Assembly (NCBI GenBank): GCA_029932495.1
Contig: JAOZPY010000165.1
Coordinates: 1-6,395 of the forward strand
Length of the DNA: 6,395 nucleotides
Direction of reading: 5' to 3'
Source of the DNA: Desulfobacterales bacterium
GTDB lineage: Bacteria; Desulfobacterota; Desulfobacteria; Desulfobacterales; JAFDCJ01
In this document: positions 5,013 through 6,395 of the stretch, in pieces
How the letters are laid out: each line of letters starts with the position of its first letter
How positions within the stretch are numbered: the stretch's first letter is position 1
Made by a program: the position numbers and the translations under genes
Notes under the pieces: generated by a model
The model's input: the letters and a program-made list of their open reading frames with translations, nothing else
Databases searched by the model: none
What the model was told of the DNA's origin: nothing

Positions 5013-6395
5013 ATGTTACAAAATCAAGAGCTAAATTCAGTTGAAACGCTGCTGGATGTTTTCAGCGGGCGCACCCGGCGCATCGAATGCCTCGGACTTG
5101 ACGGATCCCAGAGGGCCTATCTTCTGTCCCGGCTTTACCGCCGGCAACGGTCATTTTGTCTGGTAATCGTGCCCTCGGTCACGCAGGGACAACGCCTGCA
5201 GGAGGACCTGAGATTTTTTTTGGACGATCAGGATGTGCCCGTTCTGTTTTTCCCTCCTTACAACATTTTGCCATATCAATTTATTTCCTATCACAATGAA
5301 ACCGCCGGTCAGCGTATCCGTGTTCTTTACCAGTTGCTCGAATCGACTGTCGCACCGATTGTGGTGACCACCGTGGATGCCCTGCTGCAAAAAATTATTC
5401 CCCGGCAGGAAATCAGTCGCTTTGCCGAACTGCTTTGTGAGGGCGAGGAAATTGAGCGTGAGGATCTGATTCGTAAAATGATTTCCGGTGGCTACAGTAA
5501 AACAGCCATTGTCGAAGAACCGGGGGACTTCAGCGTCAGGGGTGGAATCATCGACATCTTCTGCCCGTTGTATCAGCAACCGCTGCGGGTCGAATTTTTC
5601 GGTGATATGGTGGAATCATTACGATTTTTTTCGGCGGCCAGTCAACGAACAACAGACTCCATCCAGGAGGCCATCATCCTGCCGGCAAAAGAGGTTATCG
5701 TGCATAAGGAAATGCTGCCCGATATCTTTCGCCGTATCCGGGCCCGGGCCGCCGAACTGGATGTTCCCGTGTCCCATATTAGAAAACTGATCGAAAATAT
5801 TGCAAAAGACGAAGGCTTTGCCGGCATTGAAGGCCTGATGCCCCTGATTTACCCCGAACTGGAAACCCTGTTCGATTATTTTCCGGCAAATGCACTTTTT
5901 GTCACTGTTAACCCTGAAGATTTGGAAAAAGCCGCCGCTGAAACCCATCAACGAATCGCAGATAACTTTGCGCTTTCCCGCAAGGATAAAAAACTGTGTG
6001 TGGAACCCGCACAGCTCTATCTGGAATGGACCCGGGCGGCCGCCTTTATTGACGGCAAAAGCCCTCTGGTTTTTAAAATAATCGCGGTTTCTCCGTCAAG
6101 CGGGAAATCCGAGGCTTTCGTATTCCATCCGGCGGTTGAAGACAATGAGGCGCTTGGCATGGAGTTGAAGCGCTTCCGGGATAAAAACCGGCTCTTCCGG
6201 CCCCTGATCGAATGGCTGGCGAGCCAACAGCAGGCCGGCTGCCGTACCCTGATCGTATGCCGCAGTCGATCCCAGGTTGCCAGGTTGCAGTCACTGTTGG
6301 CCCCTTACGGCTTCGCTCCTGTTTTGGTCAATGGATTTTGCGGTATTCGTAACGGACCGGAGATGTTGCATGCCTGTGTCGGCCAGGTTTCCAGC
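5013..6395 (+). CDS. mfd: Transcription-repair coupling factor Mfd, N-terminal part
   Basis: The frame stays open from ATG 5013 to the right edge, giving 461 residues of a protein usually about 1,150 long. Mfd removes RNA polymerase stalled at DNA lesions and recruits UvrA for nucleotide excision repair. The visible part is the UvrB-like module and the following D3 region: a degenerate Walker A segment GLDGSQRAYLLSRL (28-41, no lysine, as expected for this non-catalytic module), FFPPYNILPY (79-88), and the family motif EEPGDFSVRGGIIDIF (168-183). Residues about 415-445 (IEWLASQQQAGCRTLIVCRS) look like D3. The polymerase-binding domain and the translocase motor lie beyond the edge. An in-frame TAG at 4989-4991 rules out an upstream start. 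The ribosome site (AAGAGA, 5004-5009) is weak. No clear promoter is seen; the element next to it may supply one. Confidence 0.95.
   Translation, partial: MLQNQELNSVETLLDVFSGRTRRIECLGLDGSQRAYLLSRLYRRQRSFCLVIVPSVTQGQRLQEDLRFFLDDQDVPVLFFPPYNILPYQFISYHNETAGQRIRVLYQLLESTVAPIVVTTVDALLQKIIPRQEISRFAELLCEGEEIEREDLIRKMISGGYSKTAIVEEPGDFSVRGGIIDIFCPLYQQPLRVEFFGDMVESLRFFSAASQRTTDSIQEAIILPAKEVIVHKEMLPDIFRRIRARAAELDVPVSHIRKLIENIAKDEGFAGIEGLMPLIYPELETLFDYFPANALFVTVNPEDLEKAAAETHQRIADNFALSRKDKKLCVEPAQLYLEWTRAAAFIDGKSPLVFKIIAVSPSSGKSEAFVFHPAVEDNEALGMELKRFRDKNRLFRPLIEWLASQQQAGCRTLIVCRSRSQVARLQSLLAPYGFAPVLVNGFCGIRNGPEMLHACVGQVSS

Noticed and set aside
5151..6294. Minus-strand and alternate-frame ORFs over the right-hand part
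   Set aside because: The mfd frame is open through the whole region with family motifs; the others are shadows.

Overview
The window reads like chromosomal DNA of a Gram-negative, sulfate-reducer-like member of the Desulfobacterota (order Desulfobacterales is my best guess). This rests on recognition, not a search: the 5S and 23S rRNA ends, the style of the two-component, IhfA and Mfd proteins, and intergenic gaps filled with short imperfect palindromes and low-complexity repeats. Almost everything is core genome. I see no defence system, CRISPR array, prophage or intact insertion sequence.

Layout: positions 1-322 hold the end of an rRNA operon (23S 3' tail, 5S rRNA, strong intrinsic terminator). 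A gene-poor gap of about 410 bases follows, with small repeats and a palindrome. Next come a membrane sensor histidine kinase (735-2291) and an NtrC-type sigma-54 activator (2391-3785) on the plus strand, a two-component pair of unknown signal. Convergent with it, 53 bases away, is a minus-strand unit. It has a consensus-like promoter near 4486-4458, a structured leader with a possible 19-residue leader peptide, a 43-residue coiled-coil small protein (4303-4172), and ihfA (4132-3839). Beyond this promoter lie a purine-rich low-complexity tract, an 18-bp hairpin, tRNA-Thr(CGU) on the minus strand, a 148-bp palindromic MITE-like element, and the first 461 codons of mfd, which runs off the right edge.

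How the parts fit: the kinase should autophosphorylate at His292 and pass phosphate to Asp58 of the regulator, which would then drive sigma-54 promoters. IHF, encoded next door, is the DNA-bending protein that classically helps such activators reach sigma-54 polymerase, although the convergent arrangement does not show co-regulation. Mfd couples transcription to nucleotide excision repair and is unrelated to its neighbours. The most interesting parts are small: the 43-residue protein with a duplicated heptad, the ihfA leader in which one segment can pair with either of two Shine-Dalgarno sites, and the TA-flanked palindromic element occupying the whole space between tRNA-Thr and mfd.
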